A stretch of DNA of 64,000 nt, from positions 22,563,002 through 22,627,001 of the forward strand of contig NC_045148.1 in NCBI RefSeq assembly GCF_008831285.2, given 5' to 3'. Positions within the stretch are counted from its first letter, which is position 1. Each line of letters begins with the position of its first letter. The notes below the pieces were generated by a model. It had not been told where the DNA came from. It saw only the letters and a program-made list of their open reading frames with translations, and did not search any database. The position numbers and the translations under genes were made by a program. Shown piece after piece: positions 33,881 through 46,495 of this stretch. This stretch comes from Nymphaea colorata (Eukaryota > Streptophyta > Magnoliopsida > Nymphaeales > Nymphaeaceae).

Positions 33881-35110
33881 GCCCGGTCTACTAAATGCAG
33901 TGTATGCTGTTCGTTTGAAACCCCAAAAAAAAAGTTAGAAAACTGGCAAGAAGATAAGAGAAGGCAAGAAGGGAAGAGGACAAGACATTGGAAATATGTT
34001 GTTAAGGGTTGTGAAGAAAAAGTCTTGTTGATGTAATTTTGCATGCCAAGCAAGGTGATGGATGTGGAATTAGAAAAAGTCCCATTGACGTGATCTGCTG
34101 CCGTTCTGTAGACACCGAGTGTGGAAAACAACAAGCGATATCACTTACTTTTCATGAGCACCAGACTTAGGACTCTTCCAACAACTTGAATTTAACAAAA
34201 AAAAAAACCGTTAATAAATTCTGGAAGAGAAGATACAAAAGCAGCTTGATAATTATTCATGGCGATAACATTTTTTAGCACCTCAAGTAAATATATTGCT
34301 TAGCACCTCAATTAAATTGTGTATCTTAATCATTAAAACCAGTTTTTGAATCGAGTCAACAATATACACTGCCAATTTGGTGGACCACCCAATTCAAGAA
34401 AAGGTCCCATTGATGTTATCAGCCGTGCCAAAGGAGCTGAGTGTGGAAATGACAAACGATTTCCCTTTCTTTGCTCTTAGACTTGAGTCTTCCAACAATT
34501 TGATAATCACAGGCTTGAGACAAAGAAGATCTGTGGAAGTAAATCAGCCGGTTCAATGTGTCAATTGTAATAAAATATTAAAAAACAGATTTTATTGGAA
34601 AATAAATAAAGAATTTATAAGATCTAATAAAAAACATGGTTTGAAAAAAGAAAACATGTAAACTGGATCAAATTGATTTAGCATAGATTTGAATGAACCT
34701 GCTGACTGAAGCAAATATTTCAAGCTAATTGAATAACATAGTCTGATTGGTGAAAACGGTTGAGAGATAAACTCTTTGGTGTTGCAATCTAGAGGTTGAT
34801 CTGTACTTGATAAACTTTTTATCCAGCATAGGCAAATTTTCTAAAGAGTTTTGATTGAATAGGGTTGAGAAGTGATTAAATGAAATAAGATAATGGGTAC
34901 CAAGAAAAGGTCTCATTGATGCAATCATCAGTTGTGCCGCTGGATTTGGAAATATGAAGCAACATATTCAAGAGTGGTTGACCTGAGACTCCTGCAATTT
35001 GCAAAAGAAAATAAGTAAAATTTCTAGAAGAGAATCTATACATAAATTATACATAAATTAATGACCTTGGTTCTTGTTCATGCATCTTCTGCATAGAAAA
35101 TTGGACAGGC
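33881..35110 (+). promoter_or_regulatory. Upstream region of pseudogene B
   Basis: It holds modules repeated in the cluster: 'gaaaaagtcttgttgatgta', 'gagtgtggaaaacaacaagc', 'gagtcttccaacaatttga', and the ATG-proximal block with 'tctagaagagaatctataca' and 'gcatagaaaattggacaggc' just before the start codon. Its inverted copy is at 1431-2665. Promoter function is inferred only from its fixed position upstream of every copy. Confidence 0.55.
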
Positions 35111-38100
35111 ATGGCTACCAACGGTTGGTCACCTGAGCAGCTCGTCTTTCTTTTGTGTTTCTACTCCTTTACCTTGATTGTGGTCCTTGGCCAAATGGAG
35201 GTGCCTTCAGCTCTTATTTTTCTAAGCAATGTGACTGATCAATTCACATTGCTGTCTTTCAAATCCCTCGTCACTAGAGACCCTTATAATGTGTTATCAA
35301 ATTGGAATTCCAACATATCTTTCTGCGACTGGAATGGAGTTTCATGCAGTCGTGGTTCACAAAGGGTAGTTGCTCTGAACCTCTCTGAAAAGGCACTTGA
35401 AGGTACTCTCTCCCCATACATCAGCAATCTCTCCTTCTTACAGATTCTTGATCTCTCGAGTGACAGTTTCCATGGTTACCTTCTCGTTGATTTTATTTGC
35501 CTCCCTCTGCTAGAAAATCTTTATATAAGAAAAAACAATTTTGAGGGGTTGATTCCACAAACACTGAGCCATTGTCGAGGTCTCCAAATACTGTCAGTAG
35601 GAGATAACAAATTCTATGGAAGCATCCCACAGTTGCTAGGTAGTTTGTCAAAACTCAAGGGCATAAACATTCGTGGTAATAGGCTCACCGGCACCATTCC
35701 TCCTGAGTTGGGAAGCCTAACCCGCTTGTGGATACTTGACCTGTCCTCTAATCTGATTGGAGGTACCATCCCATTGCCCTTAGCCAACTTGACCAAGTTA
35801 ATTTTCTTAGATTTGAGATTCAACAAAATAAATTGGCTCATTCCACCAAATATAGGATCAATGAACAGGTTACATGAGTTAGGTCTTTCTGGCAATGCAT
35901 TTGAAGGTTCAATTGCAGACTCACTTTACCAGTTGGTTCGCATGTATAATCTCTATTTGGAGATGAACGCACTCAGTGGGCCAATCTCGACCTCTTTAAA
36001 CAATCTCACGAATCTGCGAAAGTTGTATTTAAATTCAAACAATTTCTCACCAGGAATCCCTCCTGCCCTTTGTGAGTTGAAGAATTTGATATGGCTTTAC
36101 TTGCATGACTATGTTTTCACTGGTGAGCTGCCTTCAGATGTGGGAAATTTGGTTGCGGTGGACAAAATGGATTTCACTGTAAATCAATTGAGCAGAGAGC
36201 TGCCTGTGTCCATATCAAGGCTCCAAATTCTAGAATATTTGAATCTCTCCAAAAACTCATTTGATGGTAACATTCCTGAACAACTTGGTCACATACTAAA
36301 CCTTGACACTATTTGCCTTTCCCATAACAAGCTTTCCGGTGAGATACCAAAATCATTGGAGAAGCTTCAACACATCCAGGTCTTGGACTTGTCCTTCAAT
36401 CTATTGAAAGGAGAGATTCCAAGTGGTGGAAAGTTTGCAAACCTTTCTGCTGAGTCATTCCTAGGGAACTATGCACTATGTGGAGCTTCCAAATTCCATG
36501 TGCCAGTATGTTCAGATGGAGCAAAGAAGCACAATAATGTCAACATGCTCAGAGTTGATATTCTTTTAGCGAGTGCGGTTTTGCACTTGTACTAATTGTT
36601 TGGATTCTCATTTGTGTCGCAAAATATAGAAAGAGGGGGTTGGAGAAACTTGATCAGGAGGTTGAAAGATTTCGTGGAATTACCCTCCCAGTGATCACAT
36701 ACAGAATGTTATCTCAAGCAACAAACAACTTCAGTGATGCAAATTTTTTTGGGAGTGGAAGCTTTGGTTCAGTGTATAAAGGAACTTTAATGGATGGAAC
36801 AACGGTGGCTGTTAAGGTCATAAACTTGTTATCTGATGGCGCATCAAAAAGTTTTGACATTGAATGCAATGTGATGTGCCAAATTAGACACTGAAACATT
36901 CGTAGAGTCATCACATCTTGCTCAAGTGCAGATTTCAATGCTTTAGTTCTCCAATGCATGCCCCTTGGGAACCTAGAAGTCTGTCTACATTCAGGTGGCC
37001 ATCACTTGAATCTCTTGCAAAGATTGGATATCATGATTGATGTTGCTTGTGCTCTAGAATATCTTCACCATGGTTGCTGGGAGACTATAGTTCATTGTGA
37101 TCTAAAGCCAAGTAATGTGCTTCTAGATGAGAACATGACAGCACATGTTGGTGACTTTGGCATTGCGAAGATGCTAGTTGGTCACGAATCTTCAACTCAA
37201 GCAAGCACCCTTGGAACCACCGGATACATTGCGCCAGGTACAAACTCTTAGTCCTGTCACAAATTCTTTGCTTTTGACAGTTATAGGCAAGTGTTGTTGC
37301 TTGAACTGTTTCTTAGACAACTTTGTCCAGCTTACCATGGAGAGGAAATTTTATCACCATCCATAATTTCCAAATATCATGCTTTAATTTTGGCTCACCT
37401 ACCTGTTGAGAACTAACTACTTGGAAGTTATTATGAAAAGGGAACTACCAGATTAATAAGTGAAATAGGATGATCACTAGCAATTTTGCATTTAAATACA
37501 AGTTTGAGTCCAACTAAGATAGTGATTGAACCAAATTATTAACAGGGATGTGCATTCACACAAACACAACACAAATGCCAGCAAGTTTCCCTTTTAAATA
37601 TGTTTCTTTCTTTAGTAAATTTTCACTTCCTCCTTATAAATGCATGGAAACAAAAAATGGAGTTTTATGTAAACCATTAAATCAAAATAAAATAATTAGT
37701 CCTAATTTTCTGCATGGCATTCTTTATTTCTGAAACTATCTCATTAACGACAATGTGCATTGCCTACCTAATATTTCCATGATCATGTCTTAGAATTCGG
37801 GGCCGCTGGAAAGGTGTCGACCAAAGCAGATGTCTACAGCTATGGGATTCTTCTGCTTGAGGTGTTTACCACAAGAAAGCCTACCAATGAACGTTTTGAT
37901 GGGGACTTTACTTTGAGGCAGTGGGTGGCTGAAGCATTTCCGCTTGCAATTTCAGATGTCATAGATTGTCAACTTCTGAAGCAAAATAACCATGAAACGA
38001 TTTCAGATCATGTCGCAGAAGGCCGTCTTCTGGAGCAAAATGACTGCGAAACTCTTTGAAATGAAATGCTTGTCACGATCATGGAGACAGGGTTGTCCTG

Positions 38101-38194
38101 TTCAAGGAAATCACCAACTGAGAGAATGGACATGAAGGAGGTGGTCGCCAGGCTTAAAACGATACGACGGAAGGCTTCCCCTGTGGAAGAATGA
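35111..38194 (+). pseudogene. LRR-XII receptor-like kinase pseudogene B (best preserved)
   Basis: Plasma-membrane immune-receptor type. Exon 1 is 35111-37237 (CCAG then GT), the intron 556 bp, exon 2 37794-38194, joined in phase 1 to restore APE. Order of parts: signal peptide (about residues 1-27); N-terminal cap with CDWNGVSC; about a dozen LRRs with LSGxIP/LTGTIP patterns; C-terminal cap; transmembrane segment (ALVLIVWILICVA); P-loop GSGSFGSV; VAVK lysine; VHCDLKPSN, so a non-RD kinase as in FLS2/EFR/XA21; GDFG; C-lobe. Three lesions are seen: a one-base loss near 36570 just before the transmembrane segment, TGA at 36892-36894 (RH*N), and TGA at 38057-38059. The ectodomain is short: 'ELGSLTRLWILDLSSNLIGG' fuses a mid-domain LRR to a later one, so several LRRs present in A, C and D are missing in frame. 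Coding length is near 840 codons against roughly 1000 in the family. Confidence 0.9.
37238..37793 (+). other. Intron of pseudogene B
   Basis: GT...AG intron at the position typical for LRR-XII kinases, inside the activation-segment APE codon. It is AT-rich, with no mobile element, unlike the introns of A (one MITE and a microsatellite) and D (an LTR element). The ORF at 37548-37733 is intronic and not a gene. Confidence 0.8.
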
Positions 38195-39300
38195 CAAAAA
38201 TAAACCAATCCTTTACATTGGTTTGGAAAACAAGGGATCTGCTTTTGCATTTGACTTTTTATTCTGTTTCCCAACACCCTGCTAGAAAAACTTTCTTTCA
38301 GCAAAATGCGAGTAAAACAGTAAATGTTCTTCCACTAGCTGCTATGAAAACAAATCGGTTGGGTCTTTATCTCCTATCCTAATTTAAAAACAAGTTCAGA
38401 TCCGACATTCACATGTATACGTATCAATTCACATTTTATTGGATCCCACTGGAACATTGGACTCCCATTCTCATTCACTTATGAAAGCGCATTAACAATC
38501 TAAACCTGTTTGCTCCAAATTTCTGCACCAAAAAATGGATCCAAAATCAGGTCATGTGGTAGTTGAACTTGGTAAATCCATTTACATACCTAATCAAAGT
38601 GCATTCGCAGAACCAAATTAATGATACTTCATGACGTTGGTCAGGTCAACAAAGACATTTGGGTCCAAGTCCAATCAGATCGAGTCCGAGATCCAGAATG
38701 AAGAATTTGTGGTACCACCAGAAAGCATCTGACAACTCAGAAAAGTACAACCAACTTTTGTTATTAGAAAAACTACGCAGTTGTTCCATGGTGAACTAAT
38801 ATATATATAAAATTAGTACCCTTTCAATGAACATTTACACTCGCCTAATAATTCTATAATTAAGTTAAAGCAACATCAATTTTAATCTTTTATGATTTCA
38901 TGCATTAATAACAGGGCATAACTGGCGGGGACATAGTTAACCACATATGTATGTTATTTGGTGTTGTCACAGTGGCCGATAATGGAAATTAATGAGCTAA
39001 TTGATTTGTTTATATGGAAAGTACTTTTAGTCTTTTCATCTTAATAATTATACGTAAGCTATTATTAACTAACAGAAGTTTACTCTTAATCAACAGTGCA
39101 AATATCTTGTATTTCTTCTCATCCCCATATGTTTACATAAATTTTCAAATGTTCACATCAACTTATTTGAAAAAATAAGTGTCTTGACGATTTAAATTAA
39201 CATAAAACCACAGATATATAGACCTTGCTATCTCACATTAAACTATAATAAACTCAGAAAAAATCATCTAACTACAAGAAGGTCCAAGCTATTGCCACAA
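38195..39300. other. 3' flank of pseudogene B
   Basis: No gene. 39130-39280 has an inverted copy at 60-230. The flank differs from that of A and D (4300-5150 and 61150-62030), so B belongs to a separate duplication lineage on this side. Confidence 0.5.
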
Positions 39301-40140
39301 CGCTATAGGGAGAACCGATGGAAGATGACATCCATACTCAATCGATGTCAAATATGGGGCTTGCAGAATCTGTGTGCACATAGCATTTGGAAGAGGAAGA
39401 AATTGTTCTTCAAGAAATCAACAGTATGAGTAATATTAAAATTTCCTCCCATTGCGAAGCCAATATAACTCATATGACAAGTCAGTGTAGAGTTAATCAG
39501 TTGATGGTTTCTTCTCAAGAGGCTGTGGCAAAGAAAGATGGGTGGAAGGAAATGAAAGTTATCATTATGTCAGGAGAAATAAGGACTGGCCGGGAGGGAA
39601 TAAGAAAAAAAATTTGGGAAAAAATGAGGAGTTAATAAAGGAGACCCAGATCAAAAGCAGAATCAGAATTGGAGGATAACAAGTTTCTGTTTCTCCGTGG
39701 GCAGATGGAAGTTGAAAAGGAAAATTAGACCCAGAAATATTAGAATGAATTGATTTATAGGAGACCAGCAGTTGGGGAGTAACTTGAAGAGCAATCAGCT
39801 GGTGGGTAACGAGAAGATAGAGCTGGAGATGGAGAATCAATTGATAACAAAAAGAATCTAAGGGGAGAACCGTGAGTCCTCATCAGGTTTTATTCTTTCT
39901 CCTCCATTAAAAAATAAAATTCAGGATTCTTGCTGTTTGGATGGAATGAAAACTAGCAAACAAATGGCTGGTTTGGACAGTGAGGTTATGGTGAATGACT
40001 CACCACCAGGTTTGTTCAGGAGAGAAAATGAAAGAACAGCTGGTAAGAAAGGGAAGGCGATTGATGATGCTTGCACATGGGCGAACATGAGTCCAGAGTA
40101 ATGAGGACAGGGTCGAGGCAGGAAAAGTGGAAACAGAGTC
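39301..40140 (+). other. Unassigned stretch with a Glu/Lys-rich ORF (39387-39635)
   Basis: An 82-residue ORF starts MEEEEIVLQEINSMSN and ends KKIWEKMRS. It has no recognised motif. The purine-rich strand over 39600-39850 explains the opposite-strand ORF. It may be a fragment of a retroelement or gene, but nothing decides it. Confidence 0.2.
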
Positions 40141-40395
40141 CACTACACCAAATATGTCCTATGAAGACACTTTATTACGGACACATCCAACACTATGTGT
40201 CCGGTTTGGCCCTTCATTATGAACAACCACAACGCCTTTCCAGTACAAACAATAACGACTCTCGGTCCACCCAATGGAAGCATTTATTGGAAGTGTTTTC
40301 TCACCCCAATCCAGCTGATTCTGACTGATTTTGGTAACATCGATCACCTGATCGGTGGTATTGTACATATCTGAGTTCTAAATGTCCAATAAGCC
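40141..40395 (+). mobile_element. Possible CACTA transposon end
   Basis: It starts CACTACACCAAATATGTCCT, like the CACTACAAGAAA-type termini of plant CACTA (En/Spm) elements, and is followed by repeated 'ggacacat' and 'tgtgtccgg' words that resemble subterminal motifs. The other terminus is not found, so it would be a fragment. Confidence 0.35.
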
Positions 40396-40429
40396 CATCC
40401 ACTAAATGCAATGTACTCAATTAAGAAAC

Positions 40430-42800
40430 AAAAAAAGGATAGAGTAGAAACCTGGCAAAAAGAGCACATGATATTGGAAATATGTTGTTACGGTAAGGGC
40501 TGCTAAGAACATAATTGTTGATTAATCTTCCATGCCAAGCAAGGCGGTGATGTGGAAATAAGAAGTCCTACCAATTAGAAAAGGTCCCATTAGCACTGAG
40601 TGTGAAAATAACAAATGATATCACTTTCTTTTAAAGAGCAGTAGACTTGAGTCTTCCAACAATTTAAATTAAACAAAAAATGAAGGCGAAATTTCTTGGA
40701 AGAAGAGAATCTACAAAAGGTCGTTGCTAATTGTTCATGATCATAAGATTGCTTGGCACCAATAGTAGTATGTAGAATCGATTTATATCAACCATTTCCT
40801 ATCCTATCTGAAATTGAATCTGATCAGATATTTATGTATATATGGATCTGATTAAATGTCCTTTTTTTAAATCAGAATATGTTCTAATTTCCTAATTAAA
40901 TATTGTCTTTTTTCATCTGTTCTTTTTGAACAGTTTGGGTGGATATCTGATTTAAATTGGAAGATGCCCTTGAAAATTAGAAAAAGAAAAAAGTTACCCC
41001 TCACATGGTATGAATTTAGAAGGAGCAAAATGCCTCATTGGGAGTGCAGGGTAAAGCCAATACTGGGCAATTAATGTAAACTTACCTGTTGGCAATTAGA
41101 AAAACAAATCAATTTGGCTTGTGTAAAAAATTTCTAATAACAAATGGCCTATGTGATTTATATGCAAATAAAATAAATTAAAATAAATTTTTTTGGAAAA
41201 AGGAATTGAGGAATATAAAAATTAATTAAGAATAGAAAACTCGTCCACTGTACCCAACTTTGATGGGGCCATTTAAAAAGAAAAATGGAGTCAAAATGTG
41301 GCAAAAAGAGAACAAGATATTGAAATTGTATAAGTTGTTACGGTCAGGGCTGCTAAGAAAGAGACTTGTTGATGTAGTCTTCTGTGCCAAGTAAGGCGCT
41401 GTCGTAGAAATATGAAGAGCTACAAATAGAAAAAGTCCATTGATGTTATCTTAAAGTGAACTGTCTTCACGTTCCACTTGACATTGACATTATTTAGGTT
41501 TCAGTCGCTAAGTCTTGCCCCATTGACCACGCAAATGTTCGGTGCATAGTTATTCCATGTGCCATCCGGCCAAACATCATTCTTTGGGGTGCCAGCTGTT
41601 GGCTTGTCGGCTGTCTATATGGCTGTGTGAGACTGGGTTAAGTTGGGGTCAAGCTCAATCCTTTTCTTGACTTTCAAGTCAAGTTTCACTGTAGTCTCCA
41701 TGACTCATGAGTCATCATTTACCACTTGAGTTTATGGCTACACGAGTCAAGCCAGCTTAAAAACCACTCATAAACTTGAGCTCGAGTTCAAGTGTATATT
41801 AGAAATGTTAAACCAGTTGAGTTTGAGTTGTAAGAACTCTTGTTAGATCAACTATAAACGAACGAGTTAAAAAAGAAAGAAACATGCTTCACATAAACGA
41901 GTTAAATGAGTTGAGTTTGAGCTCGATGTTGTGTTGTCGAGTCCGGCTCAAGCTTGTTTTATTGAGCTCAACTTGAGTTTTCTGAGTCGAGTCAAGCATG
42001 AGCTGGCTCAACTCCAGCTCATCTCCTCATGTGCAACCCTATTCAAGACCCTGGTCAATTTAAAAACCATTCACCATCGTACATAGTGGTGAAGCTAAGA
42101 TTTTTTTAGGTTCAAAATTTACTTTAATATTTTAAAAAGCGTTTTATAAATTTCTCATCATTATAGTTTATCAGATCATCAAATCATTTTTTTAAATAAT
42201 AAATATTATTTTTTGAAACTCTGGCTGATCCATTTCTGCCTATTTACTGTTTTTCTTATTTAAAAAAATAAATCAGAAAAGTTTTAAAAAATTTAAAAAT
42301 TAATAATTTTTTTAACCTAGGGTAATCTCAGTGTAATATTATTGACAACCTTTGCGATTTATTGAGGGCAGTAGACTTGACTTCCAACAAATTGAATTAA
42401 ACAAAAGAAGGCGAATTTTTCTGGAAGGGAATCTGTAAAAAAGAACTTTAATTGATAGTTGTTCATGGTGATAACATTGCCAGGCACCCCGGTTAAATGC
42501 TAGTAGTATGTAGAATCGATGTACATCAACCATTTTCTATCCTGTTTAGAACCAATAGACGTTCAAGGCAGCTACCCATCATAGTCTGATTGGGACATTG
42601 TAAAGATCAGCCAGAGTGGATGATTCTTTGGTATATTTGTCTTATTTTTTTCTAAAAAATTTACCATATTTTTCCTTTTTTTCACGCTCACTGTATTATA
42701 TGATAGAAAAACCTTTCCATTTAAAAAGTAAAAACTGTATCTGCAAATTTGATTTGTGATTGAATAGGGTTGAGAAGTAGTAAAGGGAAATGAGACTTAA
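40430..42800. repeat. Receptor-kinase upstream-type modules, block copy 1 (partner 44160-46300)
   Basis: Blocks 'ttggaaatatgttgttacgg', 'agtcttccaacaatttaaat', 'cccctcacatggtatgaatt' and 'gcaggcagctacccatcatag'-type words recur in the same order at 44160-46300, 3.6 kb downstream. Copy 1 carries extra material at 41450-42330, including a GAGCTCGA-rich hAT MITE. No receptor-kinase gene follows this copy; copy 2 leads into pseudogene C. Confidence 0.7.
41660..42045. mobile_element. hAT-like MITE, GAGCTCGA-rich family
   Basis: Dense in 'gagctcgagttcaag', 'cgagttaaatgagttgag' words and ending '...atgtgcaaccctattc'. It is present only in block copy 1, so it inserted after the 40.4/44.2-kb duplication. 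Confidence 0.55.
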
Positions 42801-42844
42801 GGGCTAAGAAGAAAATTTCTCATTGATGTGACAACAGTCAGTCC

Positions 42845-43400
42845 TGGAGTGTTTGTTTACACCGGATGTTCTTAAAACAAAATTTAAACTTAGTCACGTG
42901 TTTATTTGTGAAAATGTACTTCCGTGACAACATATTGTATTTTTGGAACTCCATCCATTTGTTTGGGTTGCATTTGGTGTCTAGAATGCCCTTTCTAGGA
43001 GAACTTTGGTCGACCCGTAGGTGTATGTCAAAAATTGAATAAAACGGAAAAGGATAGAGATTTGAGTGTCACAGACGTTTATTTTGGTGTTTGATTGCAC
43101 CCTCATATGCTGGATACAAAGTGTCTCAAAGGTGCAATTTGGAACCATTCATCCATGAAAGCTATAATAGACTACAAAATGTGATCAGATTTGAGCTTTC
43201 ACTGCATGTCTTAAAAATTGACCTGGCAAATTCTGCATATCTTAAAGACATTCTTAATGACTTATGTTAAATCTTCACTCCTTTCTTTGACTATTTAAAT
43301 TCACATGCTTTGACCAAGGTTGATCGGTTTATTACTAAGCCAAATAAGAAGTGAAACAGGATTTATCAAAAAGAACTAGCATTTCTCCTGCTAACAGCCT
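42845..43400 (-). repeat. Inverted copy of the 12.2-13.5 kb module
   Basis: Reverse complement of parts of 17330-18510 ('gtgtcacagac' ... 'ccaaataagaagtgaaacagg'). It lies between the two upstream-module blocks. Confidence 0.7.
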
Positions 43401-43459
43401 CTGCCAGGAGTTCATTTTATTTTTCTAATATGTATGATCTGCTTTTTCTTACATGCATA

Positions 43460-43600
43460 ATCTCTTCTCTCTCTCTCTCACTCTCTCTCTATACACACAC
43501 ACACATGCACATGCATAGATATATATATCTGATAAGAGTTTTTAAATTTTGATTGTCCAGTAGGGATTAATCTCTCTCTCTCTCTCTCTCTCTCTATTGC
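43460..43600. repeat. CT/CA/TA microsatellites
   Basis: Two (CT)n runs (about 43462-43490 and 43571-43596) with (CA)n and (TA)n between. Confidence 0.9.
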
Positions 43601-43689
43601 ATGACACTTGCAGGCCAGTAGGGATTAATTTGAGCGGTCTGTATCTTTTGCTATTTATTGTCTTTTGGAGTTCTGGGATTGGAGTTCGG

Positions 43690-44095
43690 AGTATGGATGT
43701 TAATGGATCAGATTCAAACAGGATACATCCTGAATTACATCTGTTTTTTCAGATATTCACATATCCATATTCAAATACAAACAATGAACCAAAAATCCAA
43801 TAACACAATCCGAATTTGAACATTGAATCAAATCTGGCTGATCTTCAAAATGTAAGAGCATTTGAATATAAGATTTTATTTAAAATTAAATCCAATCTGG
43901 ATCTGAATCTGAATCCGAATCCAGCTGGATATATATGTACATCCAAATCCGAATCAGAATCCAGTCAGATGTTGTTTCTTAAACCCGAATCCGATCCAAT
44001 TTCTTAATCGGATGTTAAATTTTTTCCATATTCGATATTTTTTAAACTGATTTGATTGGATATCCAATTAAAATCGGATATGTTGACAACCCTAA
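43690..44095. mobile_element. hAT-like MITE, GGATTCGGAT-rich family
   Basis: Left end 'tatggatgttaatggatcag', right end 'gatatgttgacaaccctaat', decayed versions of the TAGGGATGTCAACGGATC terminus of the 20.48-kb element. Length is about 405 bp. The overlapping ORFs at 43597-44007 are repeat translations. Confidence 0.65.
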
Positions 44096-44159
44096 TTTGG
44101 GAGGAATTGACTCTAAAGTTCTCTTTGTTGGATTTTCACACGATAGAGTAGAAACCTAG

Positions 44160-46300
44160 CAAAAAGAGCACAAGATATTGAAAATATGTTGTTACGGTAA
44201 GGGCTGCTAAAAAAAATACTTGTTGATGTAATATTCCGTGCCAAGCAAGGTGGTGATGTGGAAATAAGGAGACCTACGAATTAGAGAAAGTCCCATTTAT
44301 GTCACCAGCCAAGGCAAAGGCACTAAGTGTGGAAATAACAAACGATATCGCTTTCTTTTAAAGAGCAGTAGACTTGAATCTTCTAACAATTTGAATTGAA
44401 CAAAAAAATGAAGGCGAAATTTACTGGAAGAACAGAATTTACAAAAGGACGTTGCTAATTGTTCATGACCATAAGATTGCTTGGCACCAATAGTAGTATG
44501 CAGAATCGATGTACATCAACCATTTCCTATCCTCTTATGAACCAACAGACTTGCATCGAAATCGAATGCATGAAGTAGGCCTAGCAAGGCCATTTGTCAA
44601 GGGATATTAACCAATTTTATCATTCAATAATTTTGGAATAAAAGTTATTTTCTTGGTGAGCAGGAGAGACCCACAGCAAGGTGCGGTTACCCAAACCTGA
44701 CCCATCTCGAACCCTAGGCACTGTAGCTGGCCTGACGGGCCCAGACATGTCAAGCCGGGTATAGCCCAACAACCTAATGGGTAATGACCGAGAGTTATAG
44801 TTAACCTGTCAGGAGCATGGTAGGCCCGACAACTTTTTGAATTTAAAAAAGAATTAAATACAATTAAAAAATGAAAAGAAGGTTTGCTTCATTCTCTCTT
44901 GCATGGATAAATTTAGCTTATTCTGGTGGAATTGGTTAAAGGTTATGAAATTGAACCAGGCAGTGTACTCGGATTTGAATTTGGATTCGAATACCAAAAA
45001 GAAAAGTTTCATATTCAAAATTTTCATCCCAAATCAGATTTCAAAATCTAAATCCAGTCTAAATTTGATTTTTATAAAAGTTTGTATCTGAAACAGAATT
45101 TGAACCCAATCCAAACGATTTTCTAAATGTAAGACCATGAATGTAGGACTGTTATTTAAAACTAATTTTGACCTAAATCTGAATTTGAATCTGTTTAGAT
45201 ATTTATGTATATCTGATTTTGAATCCGATCGAATGTCATTTTTTAAATCTAAATCTGGTCTAATTTCTTAATTAAATATTATTTTTTCCTCATCTGTTTT
45301 TTTTTTAGGAATGGTTTCGGTGGATATCTGATTTAGACTGGAAGACCAAAATGCCCTTGAAAATTAGTAAAAAAAAAAGTTACCCCTCACATGGTATGAA
45401 TTTAGTGATCAAGCCTCCGAATAGACAAAACCAAAAGGCATCATTGGAACTTCACGGCGAAGCCACGGCCTGTTGTGCTGACAAGGCCACAGCCTTCGCA
45501 GATTTTGAGAAATGTATGCTTACCTGTTGGCAATAAAAAAAAATCAATTTGGCCTGCATTAAAAATTTTATTAACAAAATGGACTATGTGATTTATATGC
45601 AAATAAAAAAATTAAAAATTCAAGTTTTCCAAAAAACGAATTAAGGAATATAAAAATTAATTAAGAATAGAAAACTCGTCCACTGTGATGCGGCAAAACG
45701 GTGATGCCGTATAAAACGGTGATGGCTGCTAAGAAAGAGACTTGTTGATGTAATCTTCCGTGTCAAGTAAGGCATTCGATGTGGAAATAAGAAGACCTAC
45801 AAATAGAAAAAGTCCATTGATGTGATCTGCAGCCCTTGCCATAGGCGCCGAGTGTGGAAATAACAAAGGATGCCGCTGGCAAATTTTTCTGGAAAAGAAT
45901 CGATAAAAGGACCTTAATTGGTAAATGTTCATGGTCATAACATTGCTAGGCACCTCAATTAAATGCTAGTAGTATGTAGAATCCATGTATATCAACCAGT
46001 TCCTATCCTGTTTTGCACCAATAGACGTTCAAGGCAGCTAACCATCATAGTCTGACAGGGACATTGTAAAGATCAGCTATGAGTGCACGATTTTTTGGTA
46101 TATTGATCCTCTCTTCCACTAATTATTAGATTTTTGCATTTTTTAAATTTACCATATTTTTTCTTTTTTTTCACGCTCACCGTATCATATGATAGAAAAA
46201 CATCGCCATTTAAAAAGTAGAAACCGTATCTGCAACTTTGATTTGTGATTGAATAGGATTGAGATGTACTCAAGGGAAATAAGAATTAAGGGCTAAGAAG
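44160..46300. repeat. Receptor-kinase upstream-type modules, block copy 2
   Basis: Direct duplicate of 40440-42800. It contains an additional GC-rich hAT-like fragment (44690-44830, 'cccgacaac' words) and a GGATTC-type remnant (44940-45270) compared with copy 1. It runs into the ATG-proximal block of pseudogene C at about 46300. Confidence 0.65.
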
Positions 46301-46495
46301 AAAAATTCTCATTAATGAAACCATCAGTGGTGCCACTTGATTTGGAAAAGTGAAGTAATGTGTTCCAAAGTAATAGATCTGATACTTGTACAACTTAAAA
46401 AATAAAATGACAAAAATTTCTAAAAGAGAATCTACACATAAATTGATGACCTTGACTCTTGTTCATGCAACTTCTGCATAGAAAATTGGATAGTT
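46301..46495 (+). promoter_or_regulatory. Conserved ATG-proximal block of pseudogene C
   Basis: 'tctaaaagagaatctacaca' and 'gcatagaaaattggatag' precede the ATG, as in the other three copies. Function is inferred from position. Confidence 0.5.

Noticed and set aside
35111-36595. Calling the 494-residue ORF a complete secreted LRR protein gene
   Set aside because: The transmembrane segment, kinase and second exon follow directly in another frame, so it is a frameshifted receptor kinase.
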